From Bidens hawaiensis (Eukaryota > Streptophyta > Magnoliopsida > Asterales > Asteraceae), in NCBI GenBank assembly GCA_021521415.1, contig JAIQDT010003783.1, forward strand, positions 62,001-126,000: a stretch of DNA of 64,000 nucleotides, given 5' to 3'. Positions 47,779 to 61,100 of the stretch are shown in pieces. Each line of letters opens with the position of its first letter. The stretch's first letter is position 1. The position numbers and the translations under genes are program-made. Under the pieces are notes generated by a model. It did not search any database, was not told the DNA's origin, and saw nothing but the letters and a program-made list of their open reading frames with translations.

Positions 47779-50700
47779 CAAAGTCATGATCCTCCTTTTC
47801 TTGAGAGGGGTTCAGATTCAAGTTGAGCTTCCCTTGCTTGTGTAGCAGATGGCTCAGGTTGATCTCTTTTTGACTTTTCTTTCTTTTTGAGCCTGTTATA
47901 ATGAGATTCAATAGCAGCTTTGGACAAGCTGTTCACCATTTCTGGTGCCATACCCCTATCCATCAAGTATCCACACTTACCAGCAAACTTCTTCCTCAAT
48001 GCTTCAATCTTCTTAGCCAGAGCTGCAATTTTTTCTTTTTCTTCTTTATCAACAGCTTCTCTGGTTGTATTGTAGGCTCTTTCAAGATCTTCAAATTTGA
48101 AGTGGGTTAAGTCTTTTTCAGACCAGTTATGTTTTCTGAGATATTCTCTGAATCTTAGACTGTCCATGTTCTTTTTCTCCATCATTTTTTTATAGCATCC
48201 CTCTCTCTGTCCAACTTTCTTTGTAACTCATCATCAGTCATAGAGGTTAGATTTTCAAATTTGAAGCCATGACTTATCAGTTTTATCACCAAAGGATTTT
48301 TCTTTTTAGCCTCATTCAAGCTTTGTTGTATGTTTGCCCTTTGATCTTCTGTCATTTTTACTTGCGGGGACAAGACATCAACTCTCTCTACTGTACCATC
48401 TTGGTTATCATCATTAGATGAATCTTCTTTCTTAGTTGATTCATTTAATACATCAATCTTTTTATCATCAGTTTTTGGAGCATCTACAACTGGAACATTT
48501 GGAACACCTTGAGCTACTTCTTCTGGCCTCAATGTTTGAATAGGAACTGGCCTTAAAGGGCTTTCTTGATCATCAGGTGTTTCCACAAAATATTGGTTCT
48601 TTTCATCCCATTTTCCCTTTTTTGCAGATCTTTCTCTCTCAACCTGTTCATGTGCTTTCCTCTTTCTCATATACATTTTTGCAAACATATTGACCTTTTC
48701 TTCAAACTTTTCATGTAGCTTTTAAAGCTTTTCTTTCATTTGATCAATAGTTTCACCAGTTTCCCTCTCAGGTTCCTTTTGAGGTTCTTTTTCAGGTTGA
48801 TCCATAGATTGACTAAACATGCTCACTACCATAGTCATTGAATTATGCACTTCTTCAACCTTTTTCAAATTAATCAGTGTCTCAATCACCACTTGATCAT
48901 CAATCTCTTCATCAGCAAATACTTTGGCAATATTGGCTTGATCAAGTAGGTTCTCCTGCTCTGCCAACTCCTCTGTAGTCAGGGTTTGGGCAATAAATTC
49001 CCTCTCCCATGTTTCTTTCACAACTTGCTCAAGTCTCTTGGCAGCAACAGTGCTTTCATCATCTTCTTCCTCTTCCTCAACATTTTCTTTTTCAGGCTCA
49101 TTTTCCTCATCATTACTGCTTTCAGCAACAACTTTACCTTTGTCCATTCTTCTTTTCAGTTCCTCCTCTATTTCTGGTGGAAAGTCATCAATATCTTTAT
49201 CTAAATCACCCATCTCAGCATCTTGCTCTACCCTCTTGGAACTTATTTGACCATGTTTCTGTTTCTGTTAATACAAGTTCCTCAGTAGCAGCATTTTCCT
49301 CTATCACAACATCAGTCTGCACATCAGATTGTACATCAGTTGCCACATCAGTAGTCACCTGATCAGTATTTATATTCTCCACATTATCCTCCACATCCTT
49401 CTCTCTTCTCAACACATCATCCTCATCTCTTTCAACAGTGTTTAAAACTTCATTATTCACATCATAGTTTTGTTCTTCACCCCCAGATTTATCAGCTTCA
49501 TAATCTTCATCAAATATCATTCTTGCACCACTGTCCTCATCATCACTCTTATTATAAGCATTCAAGATACATGCCAAACCATCAGTATCAACTGTTGTAA
49601 CTCCGGTTTCCACATTCTCCTCATTCACCTCCTTGTTTGCTCCAGTTGCCACATCATGTGTAATATTCTCCCCCGTTTTGGGGAAACTGAGGTCTTCTCA
49701 ACCTCCTACTCCAGGGTTTGAATTCTAGAAAGAGCCTAGGCCAACTGAGCTCTCAACTCCTCATTCACCTTCAAGACTTCCTCATTCTTCCTCCTCAAAT
49801 TAGCATTTTCAAATATGAGGTCCATATTTCTATCAAACAGGTAGATGCCAAAGGGAGGGGCTGATGGTAATGGGTCAGGAGAGGATATAGGTGTGGTTTG
49901 GGTGTGGATAGATTTGATGGGTTGGATGGGTTGGATGGGTTGAATGGGTTGGATGGGTTGGATGGGTTGAGTTATGGGTAGGTTTAAGATTTGGTCAGTG
50001 GATGAATCTTGGGTTTGAAAATGGGTAGGCTGGGTTTGGTCTATGTTAAGTGGTTGAGTGATGGTATAAGATGTTGTTTGGTTTAATGTATCAGTTGGGA
50101 TTTAGGTTTGGGTTGGTGGTGGGGTTTGGTATGATTGGTTATTTGGTGATGGTGGGTAAGGTGGTGTTTGTGGTGGTGTGTTTAAGGGTGTGTGTGGTGG
50201 TGTTTGGCTTAAGGCTTTTGGCTGGGTTTGGGTATGTGTGGGTGGTGTTTGGATGAGTGGTGAGAGAGTTTGGTCATATGGTGGTGTTTGGGGTGGTGTG
50301 TCCAAAGGTGTTGTTGGTGGTGTTGGTATTGGTTGGTTCTCCCCCTGAACTTGTACATTTTCAACAAAGTCACCATCTCCTCCTCCTTCATTACCATCTT
50401 CATCATGATCATCATCACCCGAATCATCTCCATCACTACCTTCCTCCTCACTCTCACCATTCTCTACGTCCTCCTCTGAGTTCAACTCAGGTAAAGGAAT
50501 AACCTCAAAATCTTCAATTAGCAGCCATGGTACAATTTTAAATACTTCTTCAGGATTGAACCTGCTTGTGATAGCCAGATTTTCAATTCTTCTATAGGTA
50601 TTTAGATCTTGCAGCACATGAGTTGTACCAGTCGTGGGCAATCATTCCAGCTCTGAGTTAAAAATAATTTGAAGAAATTTGGGACAGGCCAAAAATTTCT

Positions 50701-51257
50701 TATTGTTCGCTTTCTTCATGTTGCTCACCAGTCCTTGAAACATAATAGCAACAGTGGCGTTGGCCAAATCCCGACTCATAAGAGTCCATGAGCCTTTTCT
50801 TGGAGCGAAGCCATGAATGATGTGGTGTATTAATAACTTGTAGAGATTGGGGAACATTCCCTTTTGGAATTGTCCGTCGTGTACCGTCCCCTGGTATCCC
50901 ATTGTTTGAACAAATATCTTAAGTAGATGTTCTGTTGTGAGGAGTATAGGGTTGGGATTATCATCATTCAGCTGGAGACATCGTCTTATTAGTGATTCAG
51001 TTATCCTTATCTCCTAGTTCGCGACTGTGGCATCTATCCTTCTTCCATTAACATCATCATAAAGCCTCGCTTATCGCCAAAAATCAAGCGAGTGATTCCT
51101 ATAAATCACTGGGCACTCTGTCAACGCGAACCGTATATTCGACCATTGGAACCATCGAATCATGAAAGCCACATCTTCATTATCAGGCGTAACTGCAACA
51201 AGGCACACATATTGTGCTTGTGCTCAAATGGATACCTCGGATTGTCTTGATTAGCCA
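47779..51257 (-). pseudogene. Envelope-like ORF of the Sirevirus-like element, N-terminal part, degenerate
   Basis: The likely start is 51257 (MANQDNPRYPFEHKHNMC). A frameshift near 51207 and stops near 51068, 51018 and 50642 follow, so the sense must be pieced from several frames. Recognisable stretches are MIRWFQWSNIRFALTEC, MGYQGTVHDGQFQKGMF, a Pro/Thr/Gln-rich region (TPPTTPLDTPPQTPPYDQT), acidic stretches (EEDVENGESEEEGSDGDD; EENEPEKENVEEEEEDDEST) and Lys/Glu-rich helical segments likely to form coiled coils (EKIAALAKKIEALRKKF). A GGTTGGATG minisatellite at 49919-49970 encodes repeated Asn-Pro-Ser. The ORF runs into the nested gypsy element at 47778 and resumes at 35434. No enzyme domain is visible. 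Confidence 0.55.
49917..49972. repeat. GGTTGGATG minisatellite
   Basis: About six units of GATGGGTTG with small variation, within the proline-rich part of the envelope-like ORF. Simple expansion. Confidence 0.85.
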
Positions 51258-54200
51258 TATCTGAACATACACAAACAAAACAACATATTCAAAGCAGAAA
51301 TTAGTCTTAAAGTTCACAGCTTTCATCAAGAACCTGATCTTCGACAAGTTTATAACCTACATAGAAAATAGAGACTTAGTAATCATGAATAATCAAAGCC
51401 CATTATCACATAATCGTAGTCGGAAAACACTTAATCGATGCTTACCGAGTCGGATTGTGAGGGCTCTCAAATTAGGGTTAGGAATTATTGATGAATGTGA
51501 TAAGTCAGTTTAGGTTTTCTGAGAGCAATCAGTGGATGGAGAGAGAGAGAGAAGGAAAATAATGTTGAAAAACTTCTCTCACTCCCTCTTTATACCTTTT
51601 GAAAGTGGGTTTTAAATGCATTTTGTCGTTTAGTGAGTAACTAGTTGTCATACAGTAACATTATCCATTTAAAAATATTCATTTAAAACCCTGCTCGAAA
51701 AAGTTCATTTAGCAAACCTTGCTCGGAAATGTCAGTTTTTACAAAGTGTGCTAGGTATAAGATTCCACTTTCACACAGCTTGCTCATTTCAGAGTATTTT
51801 AGAAATGTATCTAAGTATAGTGAAGGAAGCTTACTCGACAAACAGGATTGCTCGAGAAATTAATCACAAGACTAATAATCAAGTATAAATCATCAAATAG
51901 GCTACCTTGCTAGGAATCAACTAAGAATCCCAAACTAATATCATAACACATTTCTAATTGTCATCCTTGCTCGAACATTTGACTAACTCAAACCTTACCC
52001 AAAAATGTATAAACAATTAAATAATAAATCGAGTAAACTGTTACACAAAGTGTGCTCGAGACATTGTTGAAAGTGTACTAGAGTTGAGTTCTAGACACAA
52101 AGTGTACTCGAAAAGCAAAAGTAAGAAAAATTACCAAGTATTTTGAGAGACCACTTGAGAATTTCAAAGTGTGCTCGAAACATAAAGTGTGCTCGGGAAA
52201 CTAGGTTTTACCCAAAAACACTTGTAATTTCAAAGAAATATATTCAAATTCGCATAATCATCAAGTGTGCTAGAATTGTTAATTTTCCAGATCATGACAG
52301 ATTCAAGCACACTTAAGAACACAAAGCTTGCTAGAATGAATTCAAAATAGTTAAAACAATCACATAAGTGTGCTAGAAAGTTTAAAAACATTAAAGCTTG
52401 CTAGAGTAACATGTTTAAAGACAAAGCTTGCTAGACTGACTTACAACAACCTAAAAATAGTTAAGTGTGCTAGAAAGTTTAGAAATCAACAAAGCTTGCT
52501 AGGATAATTAAACATATCAAATAGCTTGCTAGAAACAGATAACACTTGAAAACACAACACTAAGTATACTCGAAAGTCTTAACTATATAAAAGCTTGCTA
52601 GTAAACGTATTCAAACATAATCAGATATTAATCCTGCTCGGAAGGTTAACATTTCAATTTAAGTAGTAAACTCTACCCGAAAAGTATAAAAACTTCAAAG
52701 TATGCTCGATAAGGATAAACTTAGATCAAAATGTTTAAGTATGCTCAAGAAGGTTATAAATCATCAAACCTTACTCGAAAGTACATATTCACACCTTTTT
52801 AGGTAAAATGCAACTCTTTTTGACGTAAACCAAATATCAAATATATTTTTCATTAATGACCATTGTTTAAGAGCAAATGGTGCATTTAGAGATCAAATTT
52901 CAGTCATGTTTCCTTTCAAAACAGTTTCTTTCTTTCTTTTTGAAAAGATCTCAAGGATGGGATCATATTAACTAAGTAGCTTTCTCAACACTTCATTCTC
53001 AGCATTATTATGACAGTATAGACAGGTTAATAGCAGGTTTGAACTTCACATGAATTTCTTTGGTGATATGGTTAAGGTTCATTTAAGAAGCATAATTCAG
53101 AAATGGTCAACACTGTGCTACGATGCCTCATATCTCTTCTCAAAGATTATTTGGTTTTCCCCAGATCACCCTAATTTGACTCCAACCTCCTGATATTTTG
53201 GTCAAAATTTTGTTTTTGTATGACATAACTTATTGAATATTTTTGTATTTTTGTTTTCAAACATATAGCGGTTGAACAGTGTACTTATATGCCATCCGGA
53301 CTTACATGCCTTTCATTCAAGATGAGACAGATTATGTCAACATCTTTGTAGTTCTAGTTGGAACCCTCTTTGTTTGATAAAATATTTAAAACACTTATCA
53401 ACTTTTGGTTGATTTATTCTTATTTTTTATATTTTCTCAAATTTTCTCAAGTTTGTTCTTTGTCATATAGAAAGATGTTTCGTTTTTGGGTTGACCAAAT
53501 AACAACAGGCTTGTGTATGACTGGGTAATCACTTTTCTGCCTATCATTTGGAGAGATGTATCTTGAGACATGCAAAGACAACTATGTATCTCCACATAAA
53601 GATTAGCGTTTTCATTATGTTTATATCACCTTAGATTTTACACATTTTGAGAAAGCAACCACACATGTTAATGACTGTACTAAGTGCCTTTTTAGCCTAA
53701 TAAATCTATATGATTGGCTAAGCAGTCAACGTACTATCATTTCCCATTTTAACAGATTCAATCACCCCAAGTACTCTTAGCTTCTAGGTTAATGGCTATC
53801 CTGCTGTCTACAAGTAGTCAGCAGGACCAAACACACACATAAGTATATGTCCTTTTGGCTTAGAGTCAATGGCATAATTTTAAGTGAAAGAACAAATTAC
53901 AATTGCCCCATATGCTTTAAGTCTTTGGACTAATGACTATCCTATTTGTCTACAAGTAGATAACAGGACCAAACATATACAAGTATATGCTCCTAAGACT
54001 TGGGCAAATGACATAGTTCTCAGCAAAAGTAACTCTTTTGAGATTTTTCTTTAAAAAACCTTCTTTTAAGCTTCTATAAAGCTTGAACTGAATAGTATTA
54101 TCATATCTCTACACCATTAACAACTTGCTCATGTTTTGATCAAAATCTTGTTATTATGCAAAATTTATTTGAAAATTCATTTGAGCATTCAATTTTGACA

Positions 54201-54593
54201 TAAAGACATATTTTGACACAAACAGTTGTAACATATTCAAATCTTAATCATCAATGACATTATCATAACAAGCAGGCATTACAAAGATGCAAAGTCTAGT
54301 TTATCCTAACAATATCATCAGATCAGATTACTCACATAATCAAGCATTTAAGAAAGATATCAGATAAGCATGCATAATCTAGTAGATTAATTCATAACAC
54401 TTATCATGACATTGCACACATATCATTTGATAAACAAGCACAAGTATCAAAGATACCTAATTTGCATAAATAGTCAAATAAGCATATATCAGTCAACATT
54501 AAAAGTATCATATTCAAAAAAACATGCACAAAAACAACATTCATCAAGACTTTGAAAAGATAGTCAGTTTGCTCAACAAGCACATATCATTAA
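51258..54593 (-). other. Spacer between RNase H and the envelope-like ORF, dense in a short repeated word
   Basis: No gene. From about 51690 to 52770 roughly 28 copies of a word such as AAGTGTGCTCGAA, AAGCTTGCTAGAA or ACCTTGCTCGGA occur at irregular 20-70 bp spacing. The same word appears about eleven times in the LTR (33400-33930). 53780-54000 has a near-duplicated pair of segments (GGTTAATGGCTATCCTGCTG / GGACTAATGACTATCCTATT, each followed by CTACAAGTAG). Confidence 0.7.
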
Positions 54594-55338
54594 TCAGACT
54601 TCATTAGAGTTGATCATTCCCAGGGCTTTTAAAAGAAAGTTGAACCTGGTTCTATCAAGTGGTTTTATGAATAGGTCAGTCAAATTATCACTTGTATAAA
54701 CTCTTTTCATCTCAATTAAACCTTTTTCACTACAATCTCTTAAGAAGTGATGTCTGATTTCAATGTGCTTAGTCTTGGAATGCTGCACAAGATTCTTAAC
54801 AATAAAAGATGCAGCAGTGTTATCAATGTAAATAGGTGTGTTTAAGAAATTCAGACCATAATCCAGCATCTGATTCTGAATCCATAGGACTTATGCAAAG
54901 CAGGCAGATGCAGCAATATTCAGCTTCTACAGTTGATATTGATACTGTGGTTTGCTTCTTGCATTGCCATGGCACCAATCTGTCACCCAAAAATTGACAA
55001 CCTCCTGAAGTTGACTTCCTGCTCATTTTGCAGCCATCATAATCACTATCTATGTAGGCAATCAGTTTAGATGACTGGGTCTTTGGATTCCAAATTCCTA
55101 GATTTGGTCTTCCCTTCAAATATCTAAAGATCCTCTTGATAGCATACATGTGAGAGACCTTAGGACTTGACTGGAATCTTGCACATACACATACTGCAAA
55201 CATGATATCAGGCCTTGAGGCAGTCAAATACATCAGTGAGCCAATTTTTTCTCTGTATTCATGCTCATCCACTGGCTCCCCCTTTTCATCAGCTACCATA
55301 TTTTCTTTTGAATCCATAGGAGTTAAAGCAGTCTTCAA
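54594..55338 (-). pseudogene. RNase H region of the Sirevirus-like element
   Basis: The minus strand reads EYREKIGSLMYLTASRPDIM, IAYIDSDYDGCKMSRKSTSG and VSISTVEAEYCCI; after a frameshift, PIYIDNTAASFIVKN and HSKTKHIEIRHHFLRD. These are the conserved copia RNase H blocks. At least one frameshift (near 54850) breaks the frame, and the sequence between this and the RT part is also out of frame. Confidence 0.85.
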
Positions 55339-55425
55339 ATCATTACACTTGAATTTGTCTAGTATGTCCTGTACATACTTAGACTGGTAGATGAAAATCC
55401 CATCAGCCTTCTGCTGAACTTGCAG

Positions 55426-56025
55426 TCAAAGGAAGAAGTTCATTTCTCCCATTGATTTCATACTGTACTTGGACTTCATTACCTCTTCAAACTCCTTACA
55501 CATCTGTTCATTGGTTGACCCAAAGATAATGTCATCCACATAAACTGGCAACAAGAGCAAATCTCTTCCTTTCTTTTTGTAAAAGAGGGTCATGTCAATA
55601 GCTCCCCTTTGGAAACCATTTTCAAGTAGATGATTTGATAGCTCATCATACCAAGCTCTTGGAGCTTTCTGCAGTCCATACAAGGATTTTTTCAGCTTAT
55701 ACACCTTGTTAGGATACACAAGGGCCTCAAATCCTGGTGGTTGAGATACATACACCTCTTTTGCTATCTTTCCATTTAGGAATGCAGATTTGACATCAAG
55801 TTGGAATACCCTTATATTCTTTGAGGCAGCATAAGCTAAGAAAATTCTTATTGCTTCAAGTCTTGCAACTGGTGCAAATACTTCCTCAAAGTCAATCCCT
55901 TCTTCTTGTAGGCATCCCAAAGCTACAAGTCTAGATTTGTTCTTAATCACAATACCTCTTTTATCCCTTTTATTTCTGAAAACCCACTTGGTTCCAATTG
56001 CATATCTGTTTCTTGGCCTGTCCAC
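55426..56025 (-). pseudogene. Reverse transcriptase of the Sirevirus-like element
   Basis: Copia RT blocks are clear: [76 protein letters not shown] and the catalytic [10 protein letters not shown]. The Asp-Asp catalytic pair is present. A stop right after MNFFL truncates the frame. A further piece upstream (56499-56053) is the variable linker between integrase and RT, broken from it by a stop. Confidence 0.88.
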
Positions 56026-56622
56026 AAGTTCCCAGACTTGCAGATCTCTAAACTAAGTCAACTCCTCTTGCATGGCCTCTACCCAACTGTTCTCCTTCAA
56101 TGCTTGAACAATGTTCTTTGGTTCTATTTGAGATAGAAAGCAGGAGTACAAACAAATGTTTGCAGATTCAGAATGACTTCTTGTAAATCTTTCATTTATG
56201 TCTCCAATAATGTTTTCAGAGGGATGATTCTTTTCAACATAAGAGGTTTGAACTATCATATCAGTAGACACTGTGGTTTCAAGATTTGATTCATTGAGTT
56301 CTGGTTTATCAATGACCAAATCATTTGTTGTAGTTTCAACTTCAGGTGATTCTTCATTGTTTTGTCCTGATGTAGATGCACCATTGTTTCCCAAATCTAA
56401 TCTGTCAAATAAATCTTGAAACATTGACCTTGTGGCAGTTCCATCTTCACCAGTTTGGTTGTTTGGATCTTCCCCATTTTGAACTTGATCATCTTGCACC
56501 TCTTGATAGTCTTGAGTGTTATCTGCTTGATCTTGTTCTGGACTCTGATTGTTTTGTTGATCATTATCTTGAACTTGGGCATCATTTGCATTTGGGGAAC
56601 TCTTGATGAATGTATATTCACT

Positions 56623-58097
56623 TTATTTTCTTGCTACCTTGTTCCATAACTTTTCCAAGTCTAATGTCTTCTGATTTGACTTTTCACACACACTAGTCTT
56701 GTAAAAGGATTCATCAAGGTCTTCTGGATAAATCTTGAAGGACTTGATCAATTTCTCAAGGTCAAACAGCCATGCTGCTCCATCAAATGTGTTGAATTGG
56801 TTTTCATTGAAGACTACATCTGAGGACTCAATCACAACCAAATGCTCTTTCACATATACTCTGTAGGCCTTTGAGTGTGTAGAGTAGCCCACAAAGAAAC
56901 AGTCTAAGGACTTTGCTTGAAACTTGTTCAAGTAATCCTTGGTGTTCAAAAGAGAACATTTGCATCCAAAAGGCTTGAAAAACTTGATGTAGGGCTTTCT
57001 TTTAAAGAAGATTTCATAAGGAGTCTTGTTGTGACTTTGGTTAATCAGTACCCAGTTCTGAACATAGCAAGCTGTGTTAATGGCTTCTACCCAAAAAGTA
57101 ACAGGCAGATTAGCAACAGTTAGCATGGTTCTTGCTGCTTCAATGAGTGTTCTGTTTCTCCCCTCAGCAACACCATTTTGCTTAGGAGTTCTAGGGGCTG
57201 AGAATTGCTGAAGTATTCCTTTTGAATTGCAAAATTCTTCAATAACTCCATTTTTAAACTCAGTACCATTGTCACTTCTCATCACTTTAACCCTTTTATC
57301 CAGTGATTCTCAATCCTGTTTACACAGTTCATAATTAACTCAGCAGCCTCATCTTTTGTACTCAGGAAATAAACCCAAGTATATCTTGAGAAATCATCTA
57401 TGATCACAAGACAATATCTTCTTTTCCCAATGCTTGGCACACTTACAGGACCAAAGAGATCCATGTGAAGCATCTCAAGCACTTGATCAATAGAGTTGAT
57501 GAGTTTAGTCTTGTGTGAAGACTTGTGCTGCTTTCCTTTCTGACATGAGACACAATTTTCATCAAATTTGAACTCTCTAGAAGGCCAACCAATGACATGC
57601 TCACCCTTGACTAGTTTGTTCATGTTCTTGAGATTGACATGACACAACTTTCTATGCCACAGTTTTGACTCAGTGGCTTTAGAGATAAAACATGTGCCAC
57701 CCCTTGAAACAGCTTCTTTCATGTTCAGTTCATATAAGTTGCCATTCCTTGGGGCCATCATCATGATCATATCAGGTGGTATAACATATTCAGGTCTTAA
57801 GATGAAACAGTGTGAGTCATCAAAACCAACTTTATAACCCTTATCACACATCTGAGATATGCTCAAAAGATTATATTGAAGTCCTTCAACATAGAAAACA
57901 TTGTCACATGTGACTTTATCATTTGTTAAGATACCCTTTCTAACAATTTTACCTCCATTCTCATCACTGCCAAATGCCACAGGACCCTCAAACTTTTCTT
58001 GATAGTTAACAAGTGACCTCTTGTCACAAGTCATGTGCCTAGAACATCCATTATCCATATACCATACTTCATTCAGTGGAGTGGACTGTTCCTGCAC
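56623..58097 (-). pseudogene. Protease and integrase of the Sirevirus-like element
   Basis: The protease start reads VWYMDNGCSRHMT; the usual copia active site is D-S-G, so the Asn is unusual. The pre-integrase zinc finger follows, LWHRKLCHVNLKN...CVSCQKGKQHKSS, then the integrase core with HMDLFGPVSVPSIGKRRY (first Asp), RSDNGTEFKN (second Asp) and KQNGVAEGRNRTLIEAAR (Glu). A frameshift at about 57284 splits the core between the first and second Asp. The C-terminal part continues to ARK at 56623. Confidence 0.88.
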
Positions 58098-58112
58098 AAA
58101 GAAAGAGAGTCA

Positions 58113-61100
58113 TTAGTTGGATGATAAACTGCAAGCTGATTCAACTTGCAAATCATCAGAAACAGTAACAATTGATGCATTGGCTGTGAGAGGAATTGGC
58201 TCAGGGTCTTCATGGGTAATCTCAATGATGTCTGAATTATCTGTTTCATAACCACATTCTCTTGGAGTCTTCACAAAATATGTTGTGCATTGATTGTCAT
58301 TTACCACATAGTCCTTTGTGTTAGAGTAATCTCTTACATCAGTACTTCTCTCCATCTTTACTTCAACCTAGGTTTCCAAAGAAATCCTTGAGGTTCAAAA
58401 CCATGCTTCAAAAGAAACTTTACATCACCAGTTAGTTTAGTTGGTTTCTTTCTAGGAAAGACACCTTTGATTCTTATCTTTTCATTGCTTGATGATCCTT
58501 GAGAATCATCAGACTTAACTGATTTTGTGTCTTGTTTGGGAATAATTCTCAAGGGTTGAAAGTTCTTCTTGACTATAGTTTCTGATTTCTTGGGAGATTA
58601 CTTCTACTTTCTTGAACAAACACATGTTTCTTTTGTTTCAATTCAACTTCCTTAACCTTCTCTGTAGCTTTCTGATCATTTTTACTCATAGTCTCCTTTC
58701 AAAACACCTTTCCTTTTCCCAAGTATTCATCATACTTCTGTTTATAAAGCACAAAGTTTTGACCAAACTTTGTCTCATTGGGAATATGAAAGGGCTTGTA
58801 ATTGAATCTTTCATTACAAGAATCAGTGTGGTGGCCATATTCATCACATTTCTTGCACCACACCTTTCATTTGAAGATTTCATGAGCATTCCCTTTCTTG
58901 AATCTTTCGCTTGGTCTTGGTGGTTTAACCCCAAGTGTTTTCTGAGTCTTCAATCCATCAAAGTCAATTGAAAAAGGAACAAACTCTTCAATCTTAATAT
59001 CTTGTCTTTCAGTCTTGCTCTTAACAAAGATGATTTTCTTCATACTCATAGGCTCTTCATCTAGGCTTCCCTTATGTCTTGACTGCCTCTTTTCATATTC
59101 TTCCATGGTTTCAACTTCTCCAACGTTAAGAACTTCATGGCTTGAGAAAACTGGGTAGACTGGAATTAAGTTGTCACCAACAACTGTTTCAGTTTCCCTT
59201 TTCTTGTTGTTGTCACTTATTCTTTTCAATACAGCCTTGCTTGATGGCCTCACTGCATTATAGCTAACCTTTGACCTTTCACATATATCAAAAGACACAT
59301 GTTCTTTCTTCATTCTTTCCTTTTGTTCCTTCATTTTAGTGTCATAGGTGGTAACAATGGAAGTTTGTCAATTGATTCAGGTTTCTTTTGTCTTCTGTTA
59401 TTCTCAACAGTCTTGATCTCTTCATCTGTGATCTGATCACTCAAGTCGCTTACGTCATCTTCTTTCAGATCATCATCGTCAAAATCATCTTCAGAAACAT
59501 GAATGCCAATTGATTTGTCATCTCTTACTTCTTCCTTTACTACAAACTCTCCATCTTTACTCACTTCAACTTTCTTGTACAAGTCAATAAACTCTTCTTT
59601 ATCTTGAAAGACATCTCTGAATTGTTCAAGATATCCTTCCCTCTTTTCTTCATCAACCTTTGTTAAATAATTATTGTTGAAGGGTGGTGGAACAGTTTTG
59701 TACTTATCTTCCTCTTTTACTTGGTTCAAGATACCAAAAATATTTCCTGTAGAAACCAAGTTCTTCAGAAATTCATTTTCAACTTGTAACTTGGTATTCT
59801 TCACATTTTCTTCAACAATCATCTTCTTTAAACCATCAATCTCAGTCACATATCTTGACTGGATTCTGTAACTGACCACACAATCATCTTCAAGGCTTCT
59901 AATCTTTTCTTCATTGACCATATCACTTGCTTGATACCCATTGATTATGCTTTGTTTTCTAAAGCATTCACTCTCCAACTTACCTACTTTCACATTCAAT
60001 GCATCAATTGTTTCAAGTAAATCAGTTGTAGAGTTTGAAGGTACATGTGAAGAAGATTCTGCCTCTTTCTCAATCTTTGACATTAGTGAAACATTAGCAC
60101 TTGTGATGTCATCTGCATTGTCACTCCAATCAAAATTTCCGTCCTGTTGTGCAACAAGAGCTACATTCCCTTGATTTCTTGGTTGATTTTGATTGTTTCT
60201 GATGGGGTTATTTGGAGCAGTTTGAGGGTTTTGGTTTCTTTAGTAATTCTGGTTTTTAGGCATAACCTGTTGATTATTCATTTGGGGTTGTTGAAATTGG
60301 GATTGTTGTTGTAGTTGTTGTTTCTTGGTTGATTCTGTTGGTATTGCAGCTGATTTCTTAGTTGTTGATTCTGGAATTGAATAGCTTGAAAGTTTCTAGG
60401 CTGGTTGCATTCTCTGGCAAAATGTCGAGGTTGTTGGCAATTGTAACAGATTGCCTTGGACTTTGCAAAGCCAATCTTCTCATTTGGACTAGAGACCAAA
60501 GACCTTCCAGTCCTGTTAAACAGCCTTTTGCTTCTTAGTGCTAGCATTGCAGCCTGCCACTTCAAGTCCATATCTTCAAGATCATCAGCATCAATCTGTT
60601 CCAAATCATCTTGAATGACACTTGTGTGGATCATGTTTTTGGCCACAAATGCATTGTAGGACTCTGTGAACATAGAGAACAATGCTTGAGTTTCAGTTCC
60701 TTGACCATTGTTTCCACCAGTGTAAGGTACATGTCCACTTGCCATGGAGGCAGAGTCATTGTCATCTATGAGTTGGACATTGGACCTTGACTGGTTTCCT
60801 TGGTTGCTTGAGTTACCACCAACAAATGCCTTAGGTGTATCAACACCATGTTCAGTAGGTTCTTCTATGATTGGAATTTGTTGTTGGTTTTTGGTAGTCA
60901 AGTTTCCCATAGGTGTAATAAGGGCATTGGACACCTGGAAACATGGCTTATCTTCCTTGATCATTTCGTTCTCAATCATTTCTATCTCAGCAGCTTGTAG
61001 AAAGCAAATTACATCATCCAACTTGAGTTGTTCAAAGTTTGGCTTTTGAAGGATGAATTTGCTGGCCATATACCACTCCTTTAGCATTGAATTAAGCATC

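Noticed and set aside
49009..49362. Plus-strand open frames opposite the acidic region of the envelope-like ORF
   Set aside because: GA-rich sense codons leave the antisense strand open; no independent support.
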